NCBI GenBank assembly: GCA_036362985.1
Contig: JAYGXS010000006.1
Span: forward strand, 10,611,002 to 10,675,001
Source: Ligula intestinalis
Taxonomy: Eukaryota; Platyhelminthes; Cestoda; Diphyllobothriidea; Diphyllobothriidae
Length of the DNA: 64,000 bases
Reading direction: 5' to 3'
Position 1 is the stretch's first letter; the number at the start of each line of letters is the position of its first letter. The notes under the pieces are model-generated. The model was not told the DNA's origin and searched no databases. It saw only the letters and a program-made list of their open reading frames with translations. Positions 1 through 10,339 of the stretch are shown piece by piece. The position numbers and the translations under genes were made by a program.

Positions 1-11
1 GGGGGGGGGGG
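1..11. other. poly-G run at window edge
   Basis: Eleven consecutive G residues open the window. Nothing else here resembles this, so it may be a sequencing or gap-edge artefact rather than biology. It directly abuts a short copy of a dispersed repeat. Confidence 0.5.
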
Positions 12-19
12 CATTGCAA

Positions 20-46
20 AGGTTCCCAGGATCATCACCGTGTGGA
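20..46 (+). repeat. short copy of a dispersed repeat (partner at 47,961-47,982)
   Basis: The segment TTCCCAGGATCATCACCGTG and its flanks match, in reverse complement, the stretch around 47,961-47,982. Both copies read as the peptide motif PRIITVW on the corresponding strand. This copy is cut short on both sides, and the family is not identified. Confidence 0.55.
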
Positions 47-59
47 AGCCACGTCCTGA

Positions 60-245
60 TTTTTTTCAACATAACCTGCAAAACATTGCTGAATGTTGCC
101 CCAAAAGGACAATTTCTGCTGACCTTATTATGACTTTCTACGTCTACTTGCACAAAGTGTAAAATTATTTTTTGAATTTTTATTTTTGTCGAAATAAACT
201 TTGTATAGATAGTGTTGTACTGGCGCTGAAAAATATAAATTCCAA
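60..245 (-). repeat. dispersed repeat, inverted copy of 27,325-27,525
   Basis: Read on the minus strand, this stretch aligns base by base with 27,325-27,525 (plus), with scattered substitutions. The similarity starts at a short TTGGAAT/TTTGGAA tandem and ends near a shared GCAATGTTTTGCAGGT motif. It has no credible coding capacity. It may be the 3' body of a short interspersed element whose head is the repeat just to its right. The minus-strand ORF across it is a chance frame. Confidence 0.7.
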
Positions 246-316
246 ATTCCAAATACCAGAATAGCAATTACTTGCTTATTTGCCATCATCAGCCAGTCAT
301 ACCCAATGTCGAGTTT

Positions 317-405
317 TTGCAACCCCAGATTAGAACCCGGGACCCTCAGTCATTGAGTTCAGGACATGATTTCTAGTCCACGGGTCCCTTGCTTCGTCGG
401 TTTTG
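317..405 (-). other. tRNA-Ser-like segment in repeat copy 1
   Basis: On the minus strand, GGACTAGAAATC matches the anticodon arm of animal tRNA-Ser(AGA). It is followed about 29 nt later by GGGTTCTAATC, a B-box/T-arm-like motif, and preceded by a degenerate CCGACGAAG where the A-box would lie. Acceptor stems do not pair, so this is not a functional tRNA. The order (A-box-like, anticodon, B-box) suggests a tRNA-derived SINE head, which is an inference. Confidence 0.4.
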
Positions 406-600
406 ATCGGGAATATAATGAATGAATGCAGGTGTTTCATTGATCTAGCATAGGAACAATTAAGTTCCGCCTTGCCAAGTAGCTCGCAACCCAAACTAAA
501 TTAGTATGATGAAATGGATGCGACAAAGCAAAGGGATACCAGAATGGCAATTACTGGCTTATTTGCCGTCGTCGGACACTCATACCTAATCTCGAGTTTT

Positions 601-690
601 TGCAACCCCAGATTTGAACCCGGCACCTCTGGTCATTGTGTTCAGGAAATTATATCTAGTCAATGGGTCCTTTTCTTCGTCGGTTCCAAT
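601..690 (-). other. tRNA-Ser-like segment in repeat copy 2
   Basis: This is the second copy of the segment. It has a GACTAGATAT anticodon-arm relic and a better B-box (GGGTTCAAATC). The two copies keep the same order and spacing, so the motifs were inherited with the repeat unit. Too decayed for a cloverleaf. Confidence 0.4.
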
Positions 691-959
691 CGGGAATATG
701 ATGAATGCATGCAGGTGTTTCACCGATCCTGTCAAGGAACAATTAGGTTCCACTTTGCCAAGGAGCTTGCATCGCAAATACTCAATGACCGCCACGTTGT
801 GACTAAGTTGATAGGATGGAGTGGTTCCGCAAAAGCAAAGGGAGACCGAAATATCCATTTCTGGCTTATTAGCCGTCATCAGCCAGTCATACATAATCTC
901 GTTTTATATTGAGGAAGACAAAACTATGGAAGTAAGTGTATGGTCCTTTCCAGGAGATT

Positions 960-1410
960 GATTAAAATGATTCTGTCGTAAAAATAGAAGCAATTTTAGC
1001 AGATCATTTAAAGTTCTCAAAAGCTGAGAAGGACAGATGTCGGACAGACACTGTTGAAGGTCAGCTGACTACAATACTCAAAGACCTCCATAAAGAAGAT
1101 CTTTTGAATGACAAAGAGTTTGAAACACTGAGACCTGTGGGGAATGACGATACCTAGAATGTATGGACTTCCGAAAATTCACAAACAGGAGCTACCCTTA
1201 CGTCCGTACTTATATATGAGTAACTCCCCTTATCAAACCGCTGCTATATGGCTTGAATAGAAGCTGAAACCTTTTGGAAGTTAGTAGTATCCTTGAAGCC
1301 TGAAAGACACAGTTGAATTTGTCAAAGCTATAAAAAAAATATGAAAGTTGCACGAAGTAAGATGCTCTCATCGGATTTATCCACACTATTGACCAAGGTA
1401 ACCTTGACAT
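960..1410 (+). mobile_element. Penelope-like element fragment, RT N-terminal part
   Basis: Plus-strand frames around 1,020-1,220 read like the region leading into a PLE reverse transcriptase: a KDLHKEDLLNDKEFETLRP-type stretch, then PRMYGLPKIHK and LPLRP. YGLPKIHK with LRP is a PLE hallmark (family knowledge). Further on, SSDLSTLLTKV resembles the next RT block. Frames shift at least twice and the element stops at about 1,410, where a CR1 endonuclease begins. The catalytic YVDD region and GIY-YIG part are missing. Confidence 0.7.
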
Positions 1411-3420
1411 TTATGTACACCATTGTACAAAGCTTACTTTCAAAAATGGATGAACTAGGGATCAACGTATCTGACCTTGTTCCCGATGTTATTTCGATAA
1501 CAGAAGCATGGTTTTCAGACTAGATTGACAATCGGAAGATTAGAATTCCCTGATTTTAACTGTTCCGGAAACACAGAAACAGCCAAATAAGAGGAGGAGT
1601 AACAACCTTTGTGAAGAACGGTTTGCATGTTTCTGAAAAAACGGTGAATCTGCCTTGCCAAGAATGGGTATTGTTAACTGTAAGAGCAACGGGTTTCCAA
1701 AGCCTTGATATTTTAACTGTCTACCAACCACCGAGGAACAATCCTGAGGCCGATGCCCTATTGCTTGATGAATTAAGAACCCTCGCTACGCGACCAAATA
1801 CCTTTATTTTGGGGAGCTTCAACGCTCCTACCATCACGTAGGAGCTCCTCCTCAGCGGATTGCCCTGAATCAGCATTCGACCACCAGCTCCTGAATATAA
1901 TTCAATCCCTACTTCTCACCCAGCACGTCACATTTCTCACAAGAATTCGTGAAGGCCAGCGGATGAACTGTCTCAACCTTGTGCTCACTTATTCGCTTGA
2001 CAATATCGACATTGTGAATTGCTAACCCCCACTAGGCCAGAGTGACCATGTAGTTCTCATGTGTGAATAGAGTTTATTTTCTTTGCCTGCCGAACCACAA
2101 GAACTTCGTACATTTATTTGGCATGGTGAGTTCGAGCAAATGAAACATGATCTCTGTTTCGTATACGGGGCAACCACACTCTCTGACAACAATGAAGAAG
2201 CTTTAGAACAGTTCAAATGGATAGTCCGTAAACTCATCTCTATCTACTGCACTATCAATCGCCGAAAACGTACGAACAGGCCTCACTGGCTTAATCCATA
2301 CTAAAAAACCGAAGTTAGCAAGAAGCAAACACTGTTTAAAAAGTACCGAATTGATAGGTCACCTGAATCTCTTAATAGGTAAAAAATTCTGAGGAATCGG
2401 GTCAAACGTCTCATTGTCAGAGCTCGACAGCATTTCGAAGAGGATATGTTAAACTGAGCCATGGTTAACCACAAAGTCCTGTACAGTTATATAAGACAAA
2501 GCAGCGGAATAAGGATCCTATCGCCCCACTGCGAACTGCCGAAAATGCCGAAATCTCAGAGGACAAAGATAAAGCTGACCATCTCTCTCAGTTCTTCCAT
2601 TTTGTCGAGATGACTGAACCCAGTTCTCTATCCCACACTATTAAAGACTATTCGATCCCATCTATTGATACAATCCTCTTCACCAAAGATGTAGTTAAGA
2701 ATGAACTTTTTAATTTAAAAAATCGACCTACCCAGGCCCCGATGCAATCCCGGCCAAGTTTTTGAAGGAGCTAGCTTCTGAAATGGCCAAGCCGCTAGCC
2801 TTCATCTTCCAGGCGTCATTTGTTACGGGCTGCCTACCATCTGATTGGAAGGCAGTGACGATCATCCCACTTTTCAAGAGTGGAAGCCGAGCGTCTGCCG
2901 GTGAGCCTTACCTTCATTTGTTGCAAGACCATGGGAAAAATCATTAAGAAGAGGTTGATGCAGTTCGTCGAGCCGAATCACCTCCTTTCCGATGCCCAAC
3001 ATGGTTTTCGCAGTGGTTGGTCCTGTCTTACCAATCTGATATTCTCAATTGATAGCTGGACCAAAGCACTTGATGAGGGCAAAACGGTGCATGCGATCTA
3101 CATTGACTTCAAAAAGGCGTTCGATACTGACCCTCATCAATGCCTGCTGCTTAAGCTGCGCAGCGCAGGCGTTCGCGGGAACCTCCTCCTATAAAAGCTT
3201 CATTCAGCTGCACCTGCAGTTCGCTAAACAGGCATGGAGACAATGAACTGTCAAATATTGTTCTGTCTTAGAGATGGTCAAAAGGTGAGCAACAAAGATG
3301 GTCAAAGGTCTAAGAACATTGCCCTATGAAAGCCGACTGCCCATTTCCGACCTATTTCCCCTTTCCTACAGACAACTCCGACGGGACCTCGTATAACCTT
3401 CAGTACTATGAATAACCTGC
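1411..3420 (+). pseudogene. group II ORF2 relic: AP endonuclease and reverse transcriptase
   Basis: The product would nick target DNA and reverse-transcribe the element RNA. Visible landmarks are QSLLSKMDELG and ISITEAWFSD (endonuclease, catalytic Glu in TEAW), a GSFNAP block where GDFNAP is expected, GQSDHVV (SDH motif), IPLFKSGSR, AQHGFRSGWSC and IDFKKAFD (RT). The frame changes near 1,600, 1,840, 2,080 and 2,900, and stops are present. The FADD-type catalytic motif has been deleted. Not functional. Confidence 0.75.
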
Positions 3421-3672
3421 ATTGCTGTTTCGCTCCTGGTGATTTCTTTGCTTAGGCTAGCACGCCAACTTTGAGTGGGCATTCCCTTAAACTACGCCCG
3501 GGCAAAGAAAGTATCGACAGAAGACAATGTTTCTTTATCAACAGAGAAGATTCAGTAGAAACGCTCTTCCAGAAGAGGTAGTCCTCTCCACATGTGTCAA
3601 TGCAGTTGAGATTAGACTGGAGATAAATTGAGCGCAAATGCAGAGAAGTTTGAAAGTCCTTCATCAGATTAC
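1411..3672 (+). mobile_element. CR1-like non-LTR retrotransposon, group II, internally deleted
   Basis: This is a plus-strand relic that begins inside ORF2, so it is 5'-truncated. It covers AP endonuclease (1,411-2,075), linker (2,080-2,500), RT fingers and palm (2,700-3,200) and the C-terminal thumb (3,260-3,420). Relatives in the window are at 43.2-47.6 kb, 57.2-58.7 kb and 63.1-64 kb. The RT catalytic block is absent: the sequence jumps from the FKKAFD region to the ATKMVKG region near 3,200-3,260. The 3' boundary is at an (AAT)n run that may belong to the next element. Confidence 0.75.
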
Positions 3673-6485
3673 AATAATAATAATAATAAAAATAATTTGT
3701 AAACTTAATGCCCAAGGGGCCCTGTCATTATAAACTTAGTGCTATCGTGACAATAAAAATAATGATGATAAGTAGTGAACTCTTATAAAATAATAGTCAT
3801 CGGCAGTAAAAAAAACTCCTAAATCGGTGAATGAGTTCGGCGGGCCACCGAGTTCAAAAAAAGTTAAGGAGAAAAAACTGCCTCAATAGGTAACAGGGTT
3901 TGATGTGGTTAGTTTGGGACCTGATGTTGAGGGTTCGGGACGTTTATGGTAGGGGGAAAAATAATCTATCAATGAGTTCAGAAGGGGTCATTCGGGACAA
4001 CAGAAGGCAGAAGAAGTCAAGGCAACATCATCGAGTTGCGACCCACCAGATTCCAGAGCCAATCTCGAAGACCACAGCGAAGGTTGCAAAAACGGAGAAG
4101 AATTCGCAGCCCTTGGAAGTGATATTTGACTCTGCAGAGGGAAATGCTACCATATTAAGAAACCATTTTAGTATCCTGGGAAGAGCTTCAAATGCCAGGA
4201 GGACCCTTTTCAAAATCTACAACTTGCGTGTTTGGAAAGGAAACAAACAGTAGCGACATTATTTCCTCTAAATTTAAATGCTTATGCTACTTGCCTTTAA
4301 AAATCGACAGTGTAGAAGTCAGCCTAATATCGAGAGGTAGGTTGTTACAAATAAAAGCATATTTGGAGGTAAAAAAGCGAGAATGGTTAGATGTGGAGCT
4401 ACGAGTTGGTAAAATTATCATGGAAGAGTTACGAGTGGCGTAAGGTCGATCTACCGGAAGGAGAGCGTTAATTTGTGGGAGATTAGGACTACTGTTAACG
4501 CGAAACAGAAAGCATAGACCAGCTTCGAGTCTTCTTATCCAAAGAAATGTAATGTTTGCTAATTGACATCTATATGTATAACACATACCAGACCCAGAAA
4601 CAGAAAAATAGTTTACGAGTCAAAACTCGCTGAACCTTTTCAATCTTACTACGGTCATGCTGGGTCATGAGGCCAAAAGCGGGCAGCAGTATTCTAGTAT
4701 AGGAAGAAAAAACATGCGGCATAGTCTTATTTATATTTCTTGAAGGAAAAAATTATGCGATATAAACGCACATATCTGTGCGGCCTTGGTAGAAATTCGA
4801 TCTGCATGAGGTGATAATGCAAGCTCATTCGTGTAAGTAAGACGCAAATCCTTTTTCGCAGATCTTTCTAACAATGGACTATTTTGGAAGATAATGCGTC
4901 CAGGAAGCCTTGAGGGACCAAAACTCATGAAACTACATTTTGATGGAGAAAACTCCATCTGTCATGTAGCACTCCAACTTGAGAGAGTACGCAAGTCTGC
5001 GTTAATTTTATCAACAGAACTACTGGCCGTCTTCTTAGAAATTGAGTGAATGCACTTAAGGTCATCAGCATAAATGAAATTTTCCGAATTATTTAGCACT
5101 GTTGAAATTTCATTTACGTACAGAATGAAAAGGAGGGGACCTAAAACCATGCCTTGTTATATGCCACTCGTGATCGGCTGAGGCATCGAGTAGCTATTGC
5201 CTACTAAGACCTTCTGGCTGCGGTTAGACAGGTAGGAGGCAATGAAATCAAGGAGGGGAGGCCTGATACCTAGGGTTTCCAGTTTCACTAAAAGGTGCCT
5301 ATGAGACACCTTGTCAAAAGCTTTACAAAGGTCAAAGTAAATCACGATGACTGATTGCTGTTCATTACGAATTGAAGTAACCAGGTTAAGAAATGTCAAG
5401 TGGCAGGTTTTGCATGATCTTCCAGGTAAAAATCCATGCTGTGAGGCACTTAATAGTTTATTTTCTACAAAAAAATCGAGAATTTGATTAAAAATGATCT
5501 TTTCCAGAAGTTTGGCTAGGGCCGGGCTTTTCTGAACACCTCGGTAGTTATTTACGTCCGAACGAGATCCTGACTTGAAGACTTGAAGAATAATAGATGT
5601 CTTCCTTGAGTCAGGAAAGAAACCGTTTAGAAGATAAGCTGAGAATAGATAACATAGCAATCGGGGAAGCTGAATACTCTCTTAATAATTGAATTTGGAA
5701 GGCCGTCAGTTCCCGAGGAGTGCGAGTTTTTTAGACGGATAATGTGCTTACGAATTAATTCTATGGAGAAATCTATGGTACTGATAGTATTGACTGAGCA
5801 TGGCTGAAACGACGGGACCGGTTCAGATTCCGTCATAAGGTGCTTTGCAAAGAACGAATCGAACAGTTCAGCCTTCTCAGACTCATCTTGCACAAACTTT
5901 TTATTTTCATTCAGTAAAGGGGAGATTTCGTGACCTCGTTTAGCGGAAGACCGACGACGGAACAGTTGGGCAATCGATTTTGCAGAGTTTGACTCACTAA
6001 GTGCACAAGATTCCCTCTGTTTGTCACGTGCAGACGAATCTTAAACGCTTATTCGAAAATCCCTGCGATTCTAAGGTCCACAGATAATGAACTAGTAGAC
6101 TGGTCTTTCAACTGTCTTTGCAATTTCTTTCGTCTGGATAAAAGAAAATGAGGAACGGTGCGGTCCGAAGTATAAGGCTCAACATTTTTGATCGGCTTAA
6201 ATTCCAAAATGCTATTTGAAATTTCCATCATTACGTCGCAGTGAATTGTTGCACTGTTCGTGGAGGAAAGCTCCTGCCAGTCTAGTGAGTCCATAAAGTT
6301 GGTAATTAAATTAATATCGACTAGGTCAAACGCATCGTAGGTGCGAGTGGTGCTAGCCTTTTTTGTAGAAGCAAGCGGAAGGCAGCAATGGATTAAAGTA
6401 TGGTCACTTGGGAAGTGGATCTGATTGTAGTCAACGAAAAGGGGGAAAATGCCATTCATGAAAATTAAATCTAAAATATGCTGAT
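3673..6485 (-). mobile_element. CR1-like retrotransposon, group Ia, 5'-truncated
   Basis: Minus-strand element. Its 3' end lies at about 3,673-3,700, next to an AAT/AAAT microsatellite. It keeps a 3' UTR of about 550 bp (3,700-4,250) that matches 60,890-61,356 in reverse complement. ORF2 runs leftwards from about 6,460. The 5' end falls inside the endonuclease domain, the usual result of incomplete target-primed reverse transcription. No target-site duplication could be recognised. Confidence 0.75.
4287..6459 (-). pseudogene. group Ia ORF2 relic with YADD reverse transcriptase
   Basis: In minus-strand order it has an endonuclease C-terminus with PSDHTLIHC (6,400 region), a basic linker, then a KAELFDSFFAKH block. 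The RT starts with VFKSGSRSDVNNYRGV, followed by QHGFLPGRSC, VIYFDLCKAFDKV and the active-site motif IYADDLK near 5,060. The thumb has TFLWIRRLEAG-like sequence near 4,540. The frame breaks near 5,650, 5,155, 4,960 and 4,730. Catalytic aspartates survive, but the gene is broken. Confidence 0.75.
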
Positions 6486-6744
6486 CACTTTAAAATGAAT
6501 CACATTGCTTATCACATACAATGCATCAAATTATACTTCTCGCGATTTGCAAATAGCCATATCCTTGTCTGTCATATTTTTGTGAAAATTGTTTTCCCGG
6601 AAACAGTAACTGTCGTACATTTAAAATTGTTCTTTGTATCAACTTATTTCCTATCATCCTGTTACCAACAAAGAGTTCAGTGGCATTCGCCTATCTTTCC
6701 ATCAATAAACTGATACTGATACCTATGCGACGTTATTCGGAATA
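6486..6744. other. unassigned spacer
   Basis: A/T-rich stretch between a CR1 and a PLE. I see no coding frame matching the neighbouring families, no terminal repeats and no satellite periodicity. The 72-codon plus-strand ORF here has no recognisable motif and is probably chance. Confidence 0.4.
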
Positions 6745-8150
6745 CGAACTACCAGATAGGTGTGTGTGAAAACCATCAAGGACCTCCTGGCGTTATGCAC
6801 ACAAACTGTCCAATTTCTATGCAATGGTCAGTTTTACAGAGAGATAGATGGTGTGGTGATAGGCCAACCACTTGGCCTGTTTCTTTATGGGTAAGATTGC
6901 GAAAACGAGTCTGAGGAACACCATAAATGACCATACATTCTACGATATGTAGATCATACCTTCTGTTTGACAGACTATAACGCTGACATTGATGCCATGG
7001 TCGCGAAGTTAAACAGCGCGCCCCAATCGCTCAAATTTTCTGCTGAGACTGAAGGGGACGATGAAATTGCGCTACTCGATGTCTTTCTGCGAAGGCAAGA
7101 GGATGGATTTATCTACCTGGACAGGACAATACACTAACTTCCACAGTTATGTCTTCATCAATATAAAACGAAATCTGGTCCTGGGATTAGCGGCTAGAAT
7201 ACGACAGATCTGTTCTTCTGAAACGGTCGAAGCAGAACTCCAACAGCTGCAGCATACACTTATTGAAAATGGACACCCAGAAAGGTTCATCCTCTGAAAT
7301 ATTGGTGAATGCGCCCAAAAGCCTGCCAACTTACCTGCGGAAAAGAAAGACGTGTTCATAAGACTGCCGTTTTTAGGTGATGCAACCAGCGAGCGAGTAA
7401 GATGACGCTTGAAGAGTGCAATCACAAACGCTTTCCCAGCGGCAAACTTACGGGTACTCTTCATGAACTCTCGCCTCGTACGATGGGGAGGTAAAGACCG
7501 ACTCCCTTCGAAGGCCACATCAATGTTCACTTACTCATTCACTTGCTCCTGTGGAGCGGGATACATCGGCCGTACAACAAGGCATATAGAAAAGAGGGTA
7601 CGTGAGCACATACCGACCTGGCTAAGTAAAGGTGAAACTAGATTGATCTCAAGTGCTATTCTCGCACATCTTGTCGATACGAACCATCGACTCGATACTA
7701 GCGAAGCCTTTCAGGTGGTCTACAGAAAAACATCTAATATTTCCAAATGCCTACGCCAACAGCTGCTTGCAACAGCCAAAGCAGTAGCTATAAGACTTGC
7801 AAATCCAGTGCTGTGTTGTCAGAAGACTGTGACACAAGCTCATTCACTTCCATGGCCTAAACCGACACTAGGTGGCGATAGGGTTTCGCCCCTTCCAATT
7901 AGCGACAGTCCCTCAAACCACACGCCAACATGGCCTACATGCGCAAACTGACGTAGTCCGCATCGGCCAATCAGCACCCGTATTAGATATTTATTTTTCT
8001 ACTTTTTCCAACTTTAATTGTTATGTACAGCGGTAATTTCCCTTGCAAACGTTTGGTTTGATGAAGAGTTGCTGAAAACAATTGTTTGCCATAAACCGAA
8101 TTCGATAAAATAGGAATTTTTCTGTATTTTGTAAGATTGAGACAAATGAA
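6745..8150 (+). mobile_element. Penelope-like element with GIY-YIG endonuclease
   Basis: Second half of a PLE. Frames around 6,770-7,030 give the RT palm (a Gly-Gln-Phe-Tyr block followed by IDGVVIGQPLG), then YVDH where YVDD is expected. The thumb and a linker follow, then a GIY-YIG domain at 7,530-7,860. After the stop at 7,951 there is an AT-rich 3' region to about 8,150. No pseudo-LTR was recognised, and the 5' part of the RT is missing. Confidence 0.75.
7409..7951 (+). pseudogene. PLE C-terminal ORF with GIY-YIG endonuclease
   Basis: A 180-codon open frame, the C-terminal part of a PLE polyprotein. Residues about 45-95 hold FTCSCGAGYIGRTTRHIEKR and VREHIPTWL, the cysteine-containing GIY-YIG variant typical of canonical PLEs. 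The first tyrosine position is diverged, while GYIGRT, the Arg and the Glu-His segment are kept. This domain normally nicks target DNA to prime reverse transcription. It is separated from its RT by frameshifts near 7,090-7,400, so it is a relic despite being open. Confidence 0.75.
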
Positions 8151-8256
8151 TGAAGCGATGAGAGTGAAATTTAGCGGTTCAGGAATCAGGGTCTGTGTAA
8201 GTTAATAGCATTCAAGGTCAGAGGTGTGTAGTTGGGGATCGACCAACCTTAACCTT

Positions 8257-8682
8257 TGTAGCGCCGGAGCACGTAGTTTCCTCCGTCGGGATGGTTTCCT
8301 CCAGTACAACAGCTATATTAACTGTTTTTTAGCTTTAGCAACCGGCTTCTGTACGTCCTCGATCACACAAGAATCATGAAAAGTCATTGCAAATGATGAC
8401 AATTAATAATCTGACGTAGGTATAGATTATGAAGTTTTATTGTATAAGTACAGATGTTGTTAGGAAGAATGTTTAAGGGCAGTGCACAGATCAGTAAAAC
8501 AGTCAAGACTGGTGATCGGGGAAGTAGAGTTGCAATCTACCACCAGGGAGAGAAGCACGTCCGTTGTTACTTGTAATGAAACAAAGACAGAAAAAGGAAC
8601 CTTTTTTAGTATCTCTTCTCAAGGTCGGTCCTTTATGTCCCACTCTGGTTTAACAAACCCAGGGTCACCTCTGTTTGCTACA
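8257..8682 (-). repeat. gypsy-1 3' LTR
   Basis: 426 bp, TGTAGC...GCTACA. It aligns along its length with the copy at 12,354-12,778, with scattered substitutions and small indels. The divergence shows the insertion is not recent. Confidence 0.9.
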
Positions 8683-8701
8683 ACTGCCCCCCCTCCTTCA
8701 T
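8683..8701 (-). promoter_or_regulatory. gypsy-1 polypurine tract
   Basis: Immediately inside the 3' LTR, the minus strand reads GAAGGAGGGGGGGCAGT. This is the expected position and composition for the plus-strand primer of an LTR retrotransposon. Confidence 0.7.
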
Positions 8702-9020
8702 TCGCGGCCATGTCCTCATGGCTTGTCGATGGGTGGTCGTATGTGGTTTCAAATTCTATCTCGGTTGCTGCGCGAGGCACGAGATTTGGGGGTTGCAATG
8801 TAAGGGTATCCGGTTTAGCAGTTAGAGGTTGTTTTTTGTACGGTTTGAGTTTGTCATTATGTACAGGAAAGGTAGGCCCGCTGCGTGTGTGTAAATCCCT
8901 GATGATATATGTGTTGACAAACCGTATATCAGTTATCTCAAATGGTCCCTTCAATGGTTTAAAAAATTGCGGGCCTTCCGACTGGTGGAGCTGCTCGGTA
9001 TCGCAGTACGAGGTCGCCAC
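8683..9020 (-). pseudogene. gypsy-1 integrase C-terminal region
   Basis: Minus-strand ORF whose middle reads GPTFPVHNDKLKPYKK, resembling the GPY/F-type end of gypsy integrases. The tail is rich in Pro, Thr and acidic residues and runs into the polypurine tract. It is out of frame with the catalytic core upstream. A longer plus-strand ORF (8,482-9,117) covers the same bases and is a shadow. Confidence 0.65.
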
Positions 9021-9158
9021 GTTTGTACGGAAAACCGTGTGTGTGTCTGTCTGTCGAAGTAGTCTTTTTGTCGGGTATATGCCGTCTGTAGGTGTGTGCG
9101 TGCTAAGTTGTGGGTGAGGCGTAGTAATTCTTGCAGTTCGAGGACATATTTGTTCGGT

Positions 9159-9774
9159 TTATATTCGTCTCCTGAAGGTAAGGGGAATTAGGAGTCTGTT
9201 GGTAGGCGAACGTGGCGGCCGGTAAACATAAAAAATGGAGAGTATCCAGTGGAACTGTGAATCGAAGTGCGGTACGCCATCAATGCGTATGGTAACCGGA
9301 TATCCCAGGGGAGAGGGTGATGACCTTTTGCGACGGCTTTTAACAGATAAATAAGTGTTCGATTGGTGCGTTCTACCGGTCGGTTGCCTTTGGGATGGAA
9401 AGGCGTTGTCCGCGTTTTTCTGTATAAGTAGCAAGTCACAAACATCTCTGATTAGCCTGCTCTCGAAGTTGACTCCACAATGAGAATGTAGGTTGAGCGG
9501 AGCAGCAAAGCGGCAAACCCATCGAAGCTGCACCCTGTGTTTTCAATGGCATAGCCTCTATCCGCTTTGTAAAAGAGTCCACCATTACTAGAATGTATAT
9601 ATTGCCCGTGGTTGCAAAATTTATTGGGCCTATTATATCAATGCCAACGCGCTGGAAAGGATATCCCGTAGGCATCGATTGTAATGGTGCCTTTGTTTTT
9701 GGGTTAGGTCCTTTGAAAGAAGCACATGTTGTGCAGGTATTACAGAATATGGTTATTTGTTCCCGTGAGACCAC
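9159..9774 (-). pseudogene. gypsy-1 integrase core, broken
   Basis: The frame opens with a zinc-finger half (CNTCTTCASFKGP) and the first catalytic Asp in VGIDIIGPI. It shifts near 9,540. The second catalytic site reads LHSHCGVNF, where HSDQG-type sequence is expected, so the second Asp is lost. The catalytic Glu is present in VERTNRTL (near 9,360), in another frame. At least two frameshifts and one active-site loss. Confidence 0.8.
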
Positions 9775-9852
9775 TAATATGGTCGTCTAATTGCTGCTTC
9801 TGTCTTGAACTGTCCTATGTGGCCTAGTTCTCGGTGGATGTCTTCCATCAGG

Positions 9853-10024
9853 GACCACGTTTGAGAGCCTGGCACCACAAGACCGGGTTGGCCGTCTATC
9901 TTATCTTTGAGGAAGAGTATTTCGTTGTCTAAAAAATAGACCACGTTTGAGAGCCTGGCAGCACAAGACCGGGTCGGCCGTCTATCTTATCTTTGAGGAA
10001 GAGTATTTCGTTGTCTAAAAATAG
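9853..10024. repeat. 86-bp tandem duplication inside gypsy-1
   Basis: Two adjacent copies (9,853-9,938 and 9,939-10,024), each starting GACCACGTTTGAGAGCCTGG and ending just after TCGTTGTCTAAAAA, with only a few differences. They lie between RNase H and integrase. Because 86 is not a multiple of 3, the duplication breaks the pol frame. Confidence 0.85.
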
Positions 10025-10339
10025 ATGTGGCCATTGCGTTCGGAGTATAGTGGCGTTTTCTGCTGAACCTTGAAACTCCTCATCGGCTTGGCGATGTCGG
10101 CCTGTTAACTGATGGTCGTAGACGATAGCCGTATCGGGATCTGTACCTTGGGCTTTAGCACAATAGTGGCGAGTCGGCTCGCTAATATCAATCGATGCGA
10201 CGCTAAAGTCTTTATTTGTTGCGTTGTCCGTAAATTCTTCTGAAGGGCTTCTGGACATGGCGTCAGCATAAGCATGTTTCGTTCCAGCTCGGAATTAGCA
10301 CTTATAATGAAACTCTTGTAAGGATGCTTGCCATCTGGC

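Larger units (their letters stand above)
250..905. repeat. tandem repeat, unit about 290-310 bp, 2.2 copies
   Basis: A block starting near 255 recurs near 543 and again, partially, near 851. Each copy runs from a TTATTTGCC-type motif through a conserved stretch resembling GAGTTTTTGCAACCCCAGAT. Spacing is about 288 and 308 bp. The copies have diverged by substitutions and small indels. The overlapping ORFs on both strands follow the repeat and look spurious. The inner part of each unit contains a tRNA-Ser-like segment on the minus strand. Confidence 0.75.

Noticed and set aside
317..405. A functional tRNA-Ser gene
   Set aside because: Anticodon and B-box motifs are present, but the acceptor and D arms do not pair and the variable region is too long. 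It repeats with its flanks, as a repeat would.
514..912. 132-codon plus-strand ORF as a host gene
   Set aside because: It follows the tandem repeat unit, an overlapping ORF lies on the other strand, and no protein motif is visible.
3671..3695. AAT microsatellite as a separate locus
   Set aside because: It is best explained as the 3' tail of the adjacent CR1 copy.
8482..9117. 211-codon plus-strand ORF
   Set aside because: It spans the gypsy-1 LTR and the antisense of the integrase tail; the minus-strand frame carries the recognisable motif.
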